Source of the DNA: Ramlibacter sp.
GTDB taxonomy: Bacteria; Pseudomonadota; Gammaproteobacteria; Burkholderiales; Burkholderiaceae
Direction of reading: 5' to 3'
NCBI GenBank assembly: GCA_014376915.1
Contig: JACMQP010000510.1
Location: forward strand, 1-5,562
DNA: 5,562 nt
The notes beneath the pieces were generated by a model. The model saw only the letters and a program-made list of their open reading frames with translations, did no database searches and was not told where the DNA came from. Within the stretch, counting starts at the first letter, position 1; the number at the start of each line of letters is the position of its first letter. The translations under genes and the position numbers were made by a program. Shown here piece by piece: positions 1 through 5,562 of the stretch.

Positions 1-1
1 C

Positions 2-622
2 TTCCCGGACCCCGACCTGCCCCCGCTGGTGGTAGCGCCGGAATGGGTGGAGCGTGTGCGCTCCGAAATGGGCGAGCTGCCACGCGTGATGGCGGCGCGC
101 TTCGTCGCCGACTACGGCGTCCCGGAATACGACGCCACCACCCTCACGCAAAGCAAGGCGATGGCCGCCTATTTCGAGGCGGCTGCCAGGGCCAGCGGCC
201 AGCCCAAGCTGGCCAGCAACTGGATCATGGGCGAGCTGTCGCGGCGGGTGAATGCCGGCGACATCACGATCGAGCAGACGCCGGTCGACGCGAGCGCACT
301 GGCCGTCTTGATCAACCGGATTTCTGACGGCACGATCTCCAACAATGCCGCCCGCCAGATCTTCGACTCGCTCTGGAGCGGCGAAGGCAAAGACGTCGAC
401 GCGCTGATTGAGACCAAGGGCCTCAAGCAGATGAACGACAGCAGCGCGCTGGAGAAAATCATCGACGAGGTGATCGCTGCCAACGCCGACAACGTCGCCC
501 AGTTCAGGGCCGGCAAGGACAAGGCGTTCAACGCGCTGGTCGGCCAGGCGATGAAAGCCAGCAAGGGCAAGGCCAACCCGGCCCAGGTCAACGAGTTGCT
601 GAAGAAGAAGCTGGCCGGCTGA
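2..622 (+). CDS. gatB: Asp-tRNA(Asn)/Glu-tRNA(Gln) amidotransferase subunit B, C-terminal part (5' truncated by window)
   Basis: This is the last 206 residues of GatB; the family is usually about 475-490 residues, so the catalytic cradle lies left of the window. GatB is the tRNA-binding and kinase-like subunit of the cytoplasmic GatCAB complex, which converts misacylated Glu-tRNA(Gln) and Asp-tRNA(Asn) to the amidated forms. The fragment opens with FPDPDLPPL, the end of the conserved [12 protein letters not shown] segment of GatB. It continues through the helical linker into the YqeY-like tail domain, visible from about NWIMGEL (fragment residue 73) through [15 protein letters not shown] (about 107-121). 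It ends with the typical [16 protein letters not shown] tail. The frame is open from base 2 to the TGA at 620-622 with no internal defect. The last 35 bases overlap the 3' end of the convergent DUF4124 gene. I see no U-tract terminator after the stop. gatC and gatA are expected upstream but are outside the window. The identification is secure. Confidence 0.97.
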   Translation, partial: FPDPDLPPLVVAPEWVERVRSEMGELPRVMAARFVADYGVPEYDATTLTQSKAMAAYFEAAARASGQPKLASNWIMGELSRRVNAGDITIEQTPVDASALAVLINRISDGTISNNAARQIFDSLWSGEGKDVDALIETKGLKQMNDSSALEKIIDEVIAANADNVAQFRAGKDKAFNALVGQAMKASKGKANPAQVNELLKKKLAG

Positions 623-1289
623 CCGGCACGGTCCTGGCCGCCGCCGACTCCAGGCCCTGCCGCGCCCACAGCACCGTGAGGCGCGCCAGTTCCTCGTCGA
701 AGCGGGCGTTCACTCGCACCTTCTCGACCTCCTGGTCCGCGCCGAAGCGCCCTTGCGCGTCCAGCTGCTTGTCCACTTCGTCGATCTGGCGTCGCAGCTT
801 GGCCGGCATGCGGGACGGGTCGAGCTTGTAGAACTCCACCTCGTTGTCCAGGAACTTGCGCTGCGTCAGCAGTTCCTTGGTTCGCTTCTGCGCCGCCGCC
901 GTCACGCTGTCCACCAGCTCCAGCGCTTCGGCCCGCTCCCTGCCGTGCACGACGCGGGTGGGATAGCGCGTGACCAGCGCCTTCTCGCGCTTCTTCTCGT
1001 CGGCCAACCGGTTGCGGTCTTCGAGCGCCAGCCGCGCTTTCTCCTCGTCGGCGGCACGTTCGGCGGCAGTCGGAGTCGGGCCGATCCGGCGGCGCGGCAG
1101 GCCGCCGGGACTCAGCTCGGTCTGTTCGCGGTCGATGCATTCGACGATGGGCCGGTCGGCCGTCAGGCGCCGGCCCTTGGCGTCGGTGCAGGTGTAGATG
1201 CCCTGCGCGCCGGCCTGGGTGGCGAGCGCGGCCATCGCGATGGCGACGGTGCGGACGGTAGCTGCCAGCACGGTGTCGGGGTTCCTCAT
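588..1289 (-). CDS. Secreted DUF4124-type protein with long charged helical region, function unknown
   Basis: The product is 233 residues. Residues 1-28 look like a Sec signal peptide: a short basic start, a hydrophobic run (about 14-24) and a likely cut after QAGA, so the protein should be periplasmic. Mature residues 29-60 match the DUF4124 pattern: GIYTC, then DAKGRR, then DRPIVEC, with Cys34 and Cys51 able to form a disulphide. The rest is rich in Glu, Lys, Arg and Ala and probably helical or coiled-coil (about 75-105 and 115-210), ending in a Ser/Ala-rich tail. I chose the ATG at 1289 because it gives the signal peptide and overlaps the pyrE stop as ATGA, which suggests translational coupling. 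The frame stays open 38 codons further upstream, but that part lies inside pyrE and has no signal-like sequence. There is no strong Shine-Dalgarno. The 3' end overlaps gatB on the other strand. DUF4124 proteins have no assigned activity and I do not propose one. Confidence 0.85.
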   Translation of the reverse strand: MRNPDTVLAATVRTVAIAMAALATQAGAQGIYTCTDAKGRRLTADRPIVECIDREQTELSPGGLPRRRIGPTPTAAERAADEEKARLALEDRNRLADEKKREKALVTRYPTRVVHGRERAEALELVDSVTAAAQKRTKELLTQRKFLDNEVEFYKLDPSRMPAKLRRQIDEVDKQLDAQGRFGADQEVEKVRVNARFDEELARLTVLWARQGLESAAARTVPVSRPASSSATR

Positions 1290-1969
1290 TCCACGCCGTA
1301 GCGCTGTCGATAGGCCAGCACCTGCTGGTGATGTACGCGGACCGCGTCGCCGCTGTGTTGCGACAGATAGTGGAGCAAATCCGACAGCCGCGCAATCGCG
1401 CAAACCTCCAGCCCGAGTTGGCTGCGGACATATTGCACGGCGGAGTGCGGCGCGTCGGCGCCGTTGTCCGTGGCCATCTCCTGGCGGTCCAGCGCGATGG
1501 CCACCGCGTGCGGCCGCGCGCCGGCCGCCGCGATGATCGCGATCGACTCGCGCACCGCGGTGCCGGCCGACATCACGTCGTCGACGATCAGCACGCGACC
1601 GCGCACTGGCGCGCCGACCAGCGAGCCGCCTTCGCCGTGGTCCTTGGCTTCCTTGCGGTTGTAGGCGTAGGGCACGTTTCGGCCCATCCGCGCCAGTTCG
1701 ATCGCCACCGCCGCCGCCAGCGGAATGCCCTTGTAGGCGGGGCCGAACAGCATGTCGAATTCGATACCCGAGGCGAGGATGCGCTTTGCATAGAATTGCG
1801 CCAGCCGGCCGAGCTTGGCGCCGTCGTCGAACAGGCCGGCGTTGAAGAAATAAGGCGACAGCCGCCCGGCCTTGGTCTTGAATTCGCCGAAACGCAGCAC
1901 GCCGGATTCGACCGCGAACTGCACGAATTCCTGGGCCAGCGAATCCTGGCTGCCACCACCTGCCACCAT
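1286..1969 (-). CDS. pyrE: Orotate phosphoribosyltransferase
   Basis: This 227-residue cytoplasmic enzyme joins orotate to PRPP to give orotidine 5'-phosphate, the fifth step of de novo pyrimidine synthesis. Visible signatures are [16 protein letters not shown] (30-45), the GPAYKG substrate segment (76-81), the flexible catalytic loop [11 protein letters not shown] (105-115), and the PRPP-binding loop [13 protein letters not shown] (126-138). It is slightly longer than the 213-residue E. coli enzyme, with a short Gly-rich N-terminus and extra residues at the C-terminus. The ATG at 1969 is supported by a GAGGAA Shine-Dalgarno (1981-1976 on this strand) six bases upstream. The frame stays open far upstream only as an antisense shadow of the exonuclease gene. 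The gene is divergent from the exonuclease III gene, with 12 bp between start codons, and overlaps the downstream DUF4124 gene by ATGA. No key motif is missing. Confidence 0.97.
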   Translation of the reverse strand: MVAGGGSQDSLAQEFVQFAVESGVLRFGEFKTKAGRLSPYFFNAGLFDDGAKLGRLAQFYAKRILASGIEFDMLFGPAYKGIPLAAAVAIELARMGRNVPYAYNRKEAKDHGEGGSLVGAPVRGRVLIVDDVMSAGTAVRESIAIIAAAGARPHAVAIALDRQEMATDNGADAPHSAVQYVRSQLGLEVCAIARLSDLLHYLSQHSGDAVRVHHQQVLAYRQRYGVE

Positions 1970-1975
1970 GGGATA

Positions 1976-1981
1976 TTCCTC
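1976..1981 (-). promoter_or_regulatory. Shine-Dalgarno site of pyrE
   Basis: On the minus strand these bases read GAGGAA, six bases before the pyrE ATG. The site fixes the pyrE start and fills half of the 12-bp gap between the pyrE and exonuclease III start codons, so both genes' initiation regions occupy the same few bases. Confidence 0.75.
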
Positions 1982-2773
1982 GTGTTCAAACTGACCAGCC
2001 TCAATCTCAACGGGATCCGCTCGGCCCACAGCAAGGGTGTCGAAGCATGGATCGCCCAGGCCACGCCCGATTGTATTTGCGTCCAGGAGGTCAAGGCCCA
2101 GGCGCCGGACGTCGAGGGGCGGTTCGAGGAACTCGCAGGCCTCAGGGGTCACTTCCACTTCGCGCAGAAGAAAGGCTATTCGGGCGTCGGTGTGTACTCG
2201 AAGCACGCGCCCACCGACGTGATCGTCGGCTTCGACTCTCCGGAGTTCGACGCCGAGGGTCGCTATGTCGAACTGCGTTTCGACACGCCGCAGCGCAGGT
2301 TCTCCGTGATCAGCTGCTATTTTCCGAGCGGCTCCTCGGGCGTGGAGCGGCAGCAGGCCAAGTTCCGTTTCCTCGACGAGATGGATCCGCACCTTGCCGC
2401 GCTGAAGCGCAAGCGCGATTTCATCCTGTGCGGCGACGTCAACATCGCGCACCAGCAGCAGGACCTGAAAAACTGGCGCAGCAACCAGAAGAACAGCGGC
2501 TTCCTGCCCGAGGAACGGGCCTGGATGACCAGGATCCTGTCGGAGACCGGCCTGGTCGACGTGTATCGCAAGCTCAAGCCCGAGGCGACCGAGGAGTGCT
2601 ACACGTGGTGGAGCAATCGCGGCCAGGCCTACCTGAAGAACGTCGGCTGGCGGCTGGATTACCACCTGGCGACGCCTGCCATCGCCGCGCTCGCGCGGTC
2701 CGAGTCGATCTACAAGAACGAGAAGTTTTCCGACCACGCGCCGATCACGGTGGAGTACGAGCTGACGCTGTAG
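1982..2773 (+). CDS. xth: Exodeoxyribonuclease III / class II AP endonuclease (ExoIII family)
   Basis: The 263-residue protein belongs to the exonuclease-endonuclease-phosphatase fold and should cut DNA 5' of abasic sites and trim 3' ends in base excision repair. The family's catalytic residues are all visible: Asn8 (SLNLNGIR), Glu36 (CVQEVKAQ), Tyr113 (SCYFPSG), Asp152 and Asn154 (GDVNIAH), Asp226 (WRLDYHLAT), and Asp251-His252 (SDHAP). The length agrees with ExoIII (268 in E. coli). The frame is open much further upstream, but that part is antisense to pyrE; homology begins at [10 protein letters not shown], so I place the start at GTG 1982. No ATG is available there, and the only Shine-Dalgarno-like bases are GGGA at 1970-1973, which is weak. 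The gene is divergent from pyrE and converges on the rhodanese gene. Its promoter must lie inside the pyrE coding sequence; I could not pick out a convincing one. Family assignment is secure, the exact start less so. exoA is an equally common symbol. Confidence 0.95.
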   Translation: MFKLTSLNLNGIRSAHSKGVEAWIAQATPDCICVQEVKAQAPDVEGRFEELAGLRGHFHFAQKKGYSGVGVYSKHAPTDVIVGFDSPEFDAEGRYVELRFDTPQRRFSVISCYFPSGSSGVERQQAKFRFLDEMDPHLAALKRKRDFILCGDVNIAHQQQDLKNWRSNQKNSGFLPEERAWMTRILSETGLVDVYRKLKPEATEECYTWWSNRGQAYLKNVGWRLDYHLATPAIAALARSESIYKNEKFSDHAPITVEYELTL

Positions 2774-2783
2774 CGGCCGCTAC
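2770..2783. repeat. 14-bp perfect palindrome over the exonuclease III stop codon
   Basis: The bases read GTAGCGGCCGCTAC, identical on both strands, and include the TAG stop at 2771-2773. With one bulged C the pairing extends by CTG (2768-2770) against CAG (2784-2786), giving a stem of about seven pairs around a GGCC loop in RNA. It sits in the 57-bp convergent gap between the exonuclease and rhodanese genes. No T-run follows on either strand, so it does not qualify as an intrinsic terminator. It could be a 3'-end stabilising hairpin or chance in GC-rich DNA. Confidence 0.5.
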
Positions 2784-2830
2784 CAGTCCCAGGCTCATTG
2801 CCCACGCGGCTCACGGAGCTCGCTTGCCGA

Positions 2831-3844
2831 TCACTTGGTCCGGCTGGCCAGTTCCTTCTCCAGCTGGTCCACTCGGTTCTGCAGCGAGCCGATGCGGGAG
2901 TTGAGAGCCCCGACATTCAGGAACACGGCGTTGTCGGCCGGCGCGTCGAGCGTGTTGCCGTAGCCGAGCCAGGACGAGTCGTAGACCTTGACGTTCTTGA
3001 AGCCCAGGTCCGCCAGCACGGTGGCGGTTTCGGCGGCGCGCACGCCCGACTGGCAGTAGACGATCGTCTCCTTGTCGGGATCCATGCGGGAATACAGGGC
3101 TTTCAGATCGGCCAGCGGCTTGAGCGACATGCCGGCGTTGTCCGCCACCTTGCTCTGCCCGAGCTTGGCTTGGGTCTCGGGGTCGATCCAGTTCTGCTCG
3201 TACGGGATGTTGATGGCGCCCGGGATGTGGCCGCCGCGGATCGCCCGGATGTCCTCACCGGCAAACTCCTTGGGCGTGCGGACATCGAGCAGCTGGATGT
3301 CGGGATTCTTCAGGCGGGCCAGGATGTCCGCGGTCGAGACCGCATTCGCACCGCGCACTGTCAGCTTCAGGGGGACGGCAGCCAGCTGGGTCGCCTCGAC
3401 CGCGATCGGCTGGCGGGCAGCGCGCCAGCCATCGATGCCGTCGTGGTACACGCGCACGTTGTCGCCACCGAAGTAGCGGATCGTGTACAGGCCGAAATAG
3501 GAGATGACGTTCGCGCGGCCGCCGTAGACCAGGACCTCCTTCGCCGGATCGATCCCGGCAGCGCCCAGGATCCGTTCAATCTGCGGCGTGGGGATGAAGT
3601 CCTCGGTGTTCGGGTTGCGCAGCACCTGGCCGGCGTCGCCGATATTGACCGCGCCCGGGATGTGCCCCTTCTTGTAGTCGGCCTCGGACCGGATGTCCCA
3701 GACGATGGCCCCACGCTTTTGCGCTTCGATGACCTGGGGGTGGGTGACGATCAGCGGGCCCGATTGCGCAAAGACCGACACCGAGAACAACGTGGCCGCG
3801 GCCAGCAGGATGCGGCGCAGCAGCGCCGATGAAGGGGTCGACAT
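2831..3844 (-). CDS. Periplasmic tandem-domain rhodanese-like sulfurtransferase with C-terminal coiled coil
   Basis: The product is 337 residues. Residues 1-26 form a signal peptide (basic RR at 10-11, hydrophobic 12-25, likely cut after VFA), so it should act in the periplasm. Two rhodanese domains follow. Domain 1 (about 30-150) has WDIRSEADYKKGHIPGAVNIG but carries Gly108 (VLVYGGRAN) where the catalytic Cys would be, so it is probably inactive. Domain 2 (about 165-300) has LLDVRTPKEFAGE, GHIPGAINIP and the active loop Cys264-QSGVR. Rhodaneses move sulfane sulfur from thiosulfate or 3-mercaptopyruvate to a thiophilic acceptor; the donor here is not evident. An inactive first and active second domain is usual in tandem rhodaneses. 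Less usual is the tail (307-332), with hydrophobic residues at strict 3-4 spacing (V307, V311, L314, I318, L321, V325, L328, L332), implying an oligomeric coiled coil. I chose ATG 3844 because the upstream extension to 3910 would bury the signal peptide. The Shine-Dalgarno is weak. An intrinsic terminator lies just upstream. Confidence 0.92.
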   Translation of the reverse strand: MSTPSSALLRRILLAAATLFSVSVFAQSGPLIVTHPQVIEAQKRGAIVWDIRSEADYKKGHIPGAVNIGDAGQVLRNPNTEDFIPTPQIERILGAAGIDPAKEVLVYGGRANVISYFGLYTIRYFGGDNVRVYHDGIDGWRAARQPIAVEATQLAAVPLKLTVRGANAVSTADILARLKNPDIQLLDVRTPKEFAGEDIRAIRGGHIPGAINIPYEQNWIDPETQAKLGQSKVADNAGMSLKPLADLKALYSRMDPDKETIVYCQSGVRAAETATVLADLGFKNVKVYDSSWLGYGNTLDAPADNAVFLNVGALNSRIGSLQNRVDQLEKELASRTK

Positions 3845-3869
3845 GGATTTCGCTTTCGTCAGGTTGTTG

Positions 3870-3901
3870 AAAAAACGCGCACCACCGGGCACGGTAGGCG
3901 C
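3870..3901 (-). terminator. Intrinsic terminator downstream of the P450 gene
   Basis: Read on the minus strand, the arm GCGCCTACCG (3901-3892) pairs with CGGTGGTGCGC (3887-3877) around a TGCC tetraloop. This gives about ten pairs including one G-U, with one bulged T at 3881. One base later come six T (3875-3870). GC-rich stem, short loop and T-run fit a Rho-independent terminator. It lies 84 bases after the P450 stop and is the clearest transcription end in the window. There is no T-run on the opposite strand, so it is one-directional. Oddly, it ends only 25 bases before the rhodanese start codon. Confidence 0.72.
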
Positions 3902-3947
3902 CGCCAGCAAGCGCTCGCATCATGCATGGAATGCGGCCGAACGCGGT

Positions 3948-3959
3948 GGCGCCGGCGCC
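3948..3959. repeat. 12-bp palindrome of two abutting GGCGCC units
   Basis: GGCGCCGGCGCC lies in the 141-bp gap between the P450 and rhodanese genes. Another GGCGCC (3897-3902) forms part of the left arm of the terminator, so in a minus-strand transcript the upstream copy could compete for pairing with that arm. The window is GC-rich, so chance is a serious alternative. Confidence 0.35.
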
Positions 3960-3985
3960 TGCCATGAGGGCGGCGCGCACTGCGG

Positions 3986-5383
3986 TCATGGACCCGGCTC
4001 GCGCGGCACCAGCCGCAGCAACACCCCGTTGGCAGAACGCAGCGTCAGCCGCGCCGTCGGTCGCGGCACGTGGCCCGGCATCGGTTCGATGCGAAAGTGC
4101 CGCACCACCTGGGCCAGGATCAGGACGCTTTCCTGGGTCGCGAACGCCGCTCCATGGCAGGCCCTGGGGCCGAGGCCGAACGGCAGGTATGAAGCCCGGG
4201 CCGAGGCACGGCCGCACTCCGTATTGAAACGTCCGGGATCGAATTCATCGGGTCGCTCCCAGAAGTCGCGGTGCCGATGCACCAGCCAGGGCGAGACGCT
4301 GACCATGTCGCCCGCTGCCACCGGCTTGCCGCGCAGGCAGTCGGCGGCCCCGGCCTCGCGCAGGTAGAAGGCGATCGGCGGGTAGAGCCTGAGGGTTTCG
4401 CGGAACACGTCATGGGTGCGCGCCAGGTGCCGGGTATCGCCGAATTCGGGTTCGCGGCCTTGCCAGAGCAGCTCGATCTCGCTGCGCAACGCTTCCTGCA
4501 ACTGCGGCTGGCAGGCCAGCAGGTATAGCGACCAGGCGAGCGTCGACGCGGAGGTTTCATGGCCGGCCAGGAACAGCGTGCCGACCTGGTCGACCACCTC
4601 GTCGACCGTCAGGCGGGCCCCGGTTTGCGGATCGCGCGCCTGGATCAGCGCTGCCAGCATGTCGTCGGGCAGCCCGGACTCGCCGCGCGCGATGGCGCGG
4701 AAGCGCTCGTGGATCAGGCCGGAAAAGGAGGCGCGGATCGCCTGGCCCTGGCGCAGGCAGCGGGCGCGGTGCAGCCAGGTCGGCACGCGCAGCACGCTCA
4801 GGCCCATGATCCGCTGGGCGTTCTCCTGGTAGCCGCGGAACGACGTGTAGATCGCGTGGGCCTGCGCCGCATCCAGTGGCGTCGACAGGATGGTGCGGAA
4901 GATGATGTCGGCGGTGACATGGCACATCGCCGCTTCGGCGTCCCAGGGCTGGCTGCGATCGCGCGCGCCGAGGCGCCAGAGGAGGTCGCCCACCGCCGCC
5001 TGCATCAGCGGGAAGGCACGGCGCAGGCCGGCCTGCGCGAAGGCCTGGTCGACCAGCCGGCGTTGCTGTTGCCAGGCGGCGCCATTGGCGTTGAACAGGC
5101 TGATGCCGATCAGCGGCTGCAGGATCTCGGCCAGGTAGTGGTGCTTGGGAAAGGCCGCCACCCGGTCCACCATCACTTCGCGCACCGTCTCCGGCGCGTT
5201 CACCAGGAACAGCGCCTTGCTGGCGATCCGGCCCACGCCCATGCGAACGGAGTAGGCGCGTTCGGTGAGCAGGTTGAGCATGGAACGGCCGTCGCGGGCG
5301 AACAGGCCACCGAGCAGGGCGGCCTTGCTGCCGTAGCCTGGGCGGGGCGGGATGAAGCCCTCGCGGGGCTGATCGGACGGCAT
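3986..5383 (-). CDS. Cytochrome P450 monooxygenase, soluble bacterial type, substrate unknown
   Basis: The 465-residue protein has every P450 landmark. The I-helix oxygen-activation motif is AGHETS (273-278). The K-helix ExxR is ETLR (329-332). The meander segment is EFDPGRF (380-386). The haem loop PFGLGPRACHG (401-411) matches FxxGxRxCxG, with Cys409 as the thiolate ligand. WQQQRRLVDQAF (104-115) fits the C-helix haem-contact region. There is no N-terminal membrane anchor or signal peptide, so it is probably cytoplasmic. It has no fused reductase or ferredoxin domain, so it needs separate electron-transfer partners, and none is encoded here. The AGHETS and FDPGRF motifs suggest the class that includes fatty-acid, alkane and terpene hydroxylases, but I cannot name a CYP family or substrate. 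I chose ATG 5383 because FIPPRPGYGSK lies soon after and the candidate promoter at 5434-5461 would sit inside any start beyond it. GTG 5407 is an alternative. Neither start has a good Shine-Dalgarno. Confidence 0.95.
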   Translation of the reverse strand: MPSDQPREGFIPPRPGYGSKAALLGGLFARDGRSMLNLLTERAYSVRMGVGRIASKALFLVNAPETVREVMVDRVAAFPKHHYLAEILQPLIGISLFNANGAAWQQQRRLVDQAFAQAGLRRAFPLMQAAVGDLLWRLGARDRSQPWDAEAAMCHVTADIIFRTILSTPLDAAQAHAIYTSFRGYQENAQRIMGLSVLRVPTWLHRARCLRQGQAIRASFSGLIHERFRAIARGESGLPDDMLAALIQARDPQTGARLTVDEVVDQVGTLFLAGHETSASTLAWSLYLLACQPQLQEALRSEIELLWQGREPEFGDTRHLARTHDVFRETLRLYPPIAFYLREAGAADCLRGKPVAAGDMVSVSPWLVHRHRDFWERPDEFDPGRFNTECGRASARASYLPFGLGPRACHGAAFATQESVLILAQVVRHFRIEPMPGHVPRPTARLTLRSANGVLLRLVPREPGP

Positions 5384-5433
5384 GAGAGCGGGCTGGGAAG
5401 GGCGCACGGATTGCGGCTGGGCTTGGATTGCCG

Positions 5434-5461
5434 ATCGTAGCGGATGGCTCCCCGCTGTTAA
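5434..5461 (-). promoter_or_regulatory. Candidate sigma-70 promoter of the P450 gene
   Basis: On the minus strand, TTAACA (5461-5456; five of six to TTGACA) is followed after 16 bp by TACGAT (5439-5434; four of six to TATAAT). Transcription would begin near 5427, leaving a leader of about 44 bases before ATG 5383. It is the best promoter-like pair I found in the window and lies in the correct place. No operator-like inverted repeat is obvious beside it. The left end of the leader has no strong ribosome-binding site. Confidence 0.5.
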
Positions 5462-5562
5462 TGCCGGCGCAGGACAAAGGCCAGCGCGGGCCCGCTCCCG
5501 GCTGCCTGCCAGCTGCCGCGGATCTCGCGCCCGCACGAACCAGCGACGACGTCACCGCTCCA

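Noticed and set aside
623..690. Possible gatB terminator after its stop
   Set aside because: The region has GC-rich partial inverted repeats but no T-run, and it codes for the DUF4124 protein on the other strand.
1328..1981. Long plus-strand open frame antisense to pyrE, continuous with the exonuclease III frame, suggesting a 481-residue fusion protein
   Set aside because: The first 218 residues are rich in Arg, His and Ala and match no domain, while the opposite strand encodes an intact PyrE. It is an antisense shadow of high-GC coding sequence.
1970..2737. Minus-strand open frame antisense to exonuclease III, extending PyrE upstream to 483 residues
   Set aside because: The PyrE family begins near the ATG at 1969, which has a good GAGGAA site. 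The upstream part is a shadow of the exonuclease codons.
2798..3832. 344-residue plus-strand open frame antisense to the rhodanese
   Set aside because: It mirrors the rhodanese codons; composition is shadow-like (Asp, Val, Arg, Gly, His) and no domain is seen.
3845..3910. N-terminal extension of the rhodanese to 359 residues
   Set aside because: It would place 22 residues before a clear signal peptide and would translate through the terminator region.
3576..4217. 213-residue minus-strand open frame bridging the P450 end and the rhodanese start
   Set aside because: It is out of frame with both real genes, overlaps both heavily, and shows no family motif.
4559..5440. 293-residue plus-strand open frame antisense to the P450
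   Set aside because: It is low-complexity, rich in Gly, Ala, Arg, His and Gln, and has no recognisable motif. The minus-strand P450 motifs are unambiguous.
5384..5536. N-terminal extension of the P450 to 516 residues
   Set aside because: The extra 51 residues look like translated intergenic DNA, and the promoter-like TTAACA-16-TACGAT pair lies within it.

Overview
This 5.56 kb stretch of GC-rich DNA is densely coded and looks like core chromosome of a betaproteobacterium, most likely Burkholderiales. I infer this from the protein sequences and from gatB, pyrE and an exonuclease III gene lying close together, as they do in that order; Comamonadaceae-like is a guess. I see no insertion sequence, phage gene, CRISPR array, tRNA or rRNA.

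Layout from left to right: the 3' end of gatB (+), cut by the window edge, overlaps by 35 bp the 3' end of a convergent gene for a secreted DUF4124-type protein (-). That gene is the second of a two-gene unit (-) whose first member is pyrE; the pyrE stop and the DUF4124 start share an ATGA. Only 12 bp separate the pyrE start codon from the divergent start codon of an exonuclease III gene (+). That nuclease gene converges on a periplasmic tandem-rhodanese sulfurtransferase gene (-) across 57 bp holding a 14-bp perfect palindrome. Finally a full-length cytochrome P450 gene (-) forms what looks like its own transcription unit. A candidate sigma-70 promoter lies about 50 bp upstream of it, and an intrinsic terminator lies downstream, only 25 bp before the rhodanese start codon.

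The first part is housekeeping: tRNA amidation (GatB), de novo pyrimidine synthesis (PyrE) and abasic-site DNA repair (exonuclease III). The rhodanese and P450 genes are accessory. No redox partner, terpene, sterol or alkane gene is present to indicate the P450 substrate.

I found no convincing new biological system. The points most worth a second look are the rhodanese (degenerate first active site, intact second one, C-terminal heptad coiled coil carrying a trimerisation-type motif), the terminator just before its start codon, the orphan P450, and the tight pyrE/exonuclease III divergent junction.
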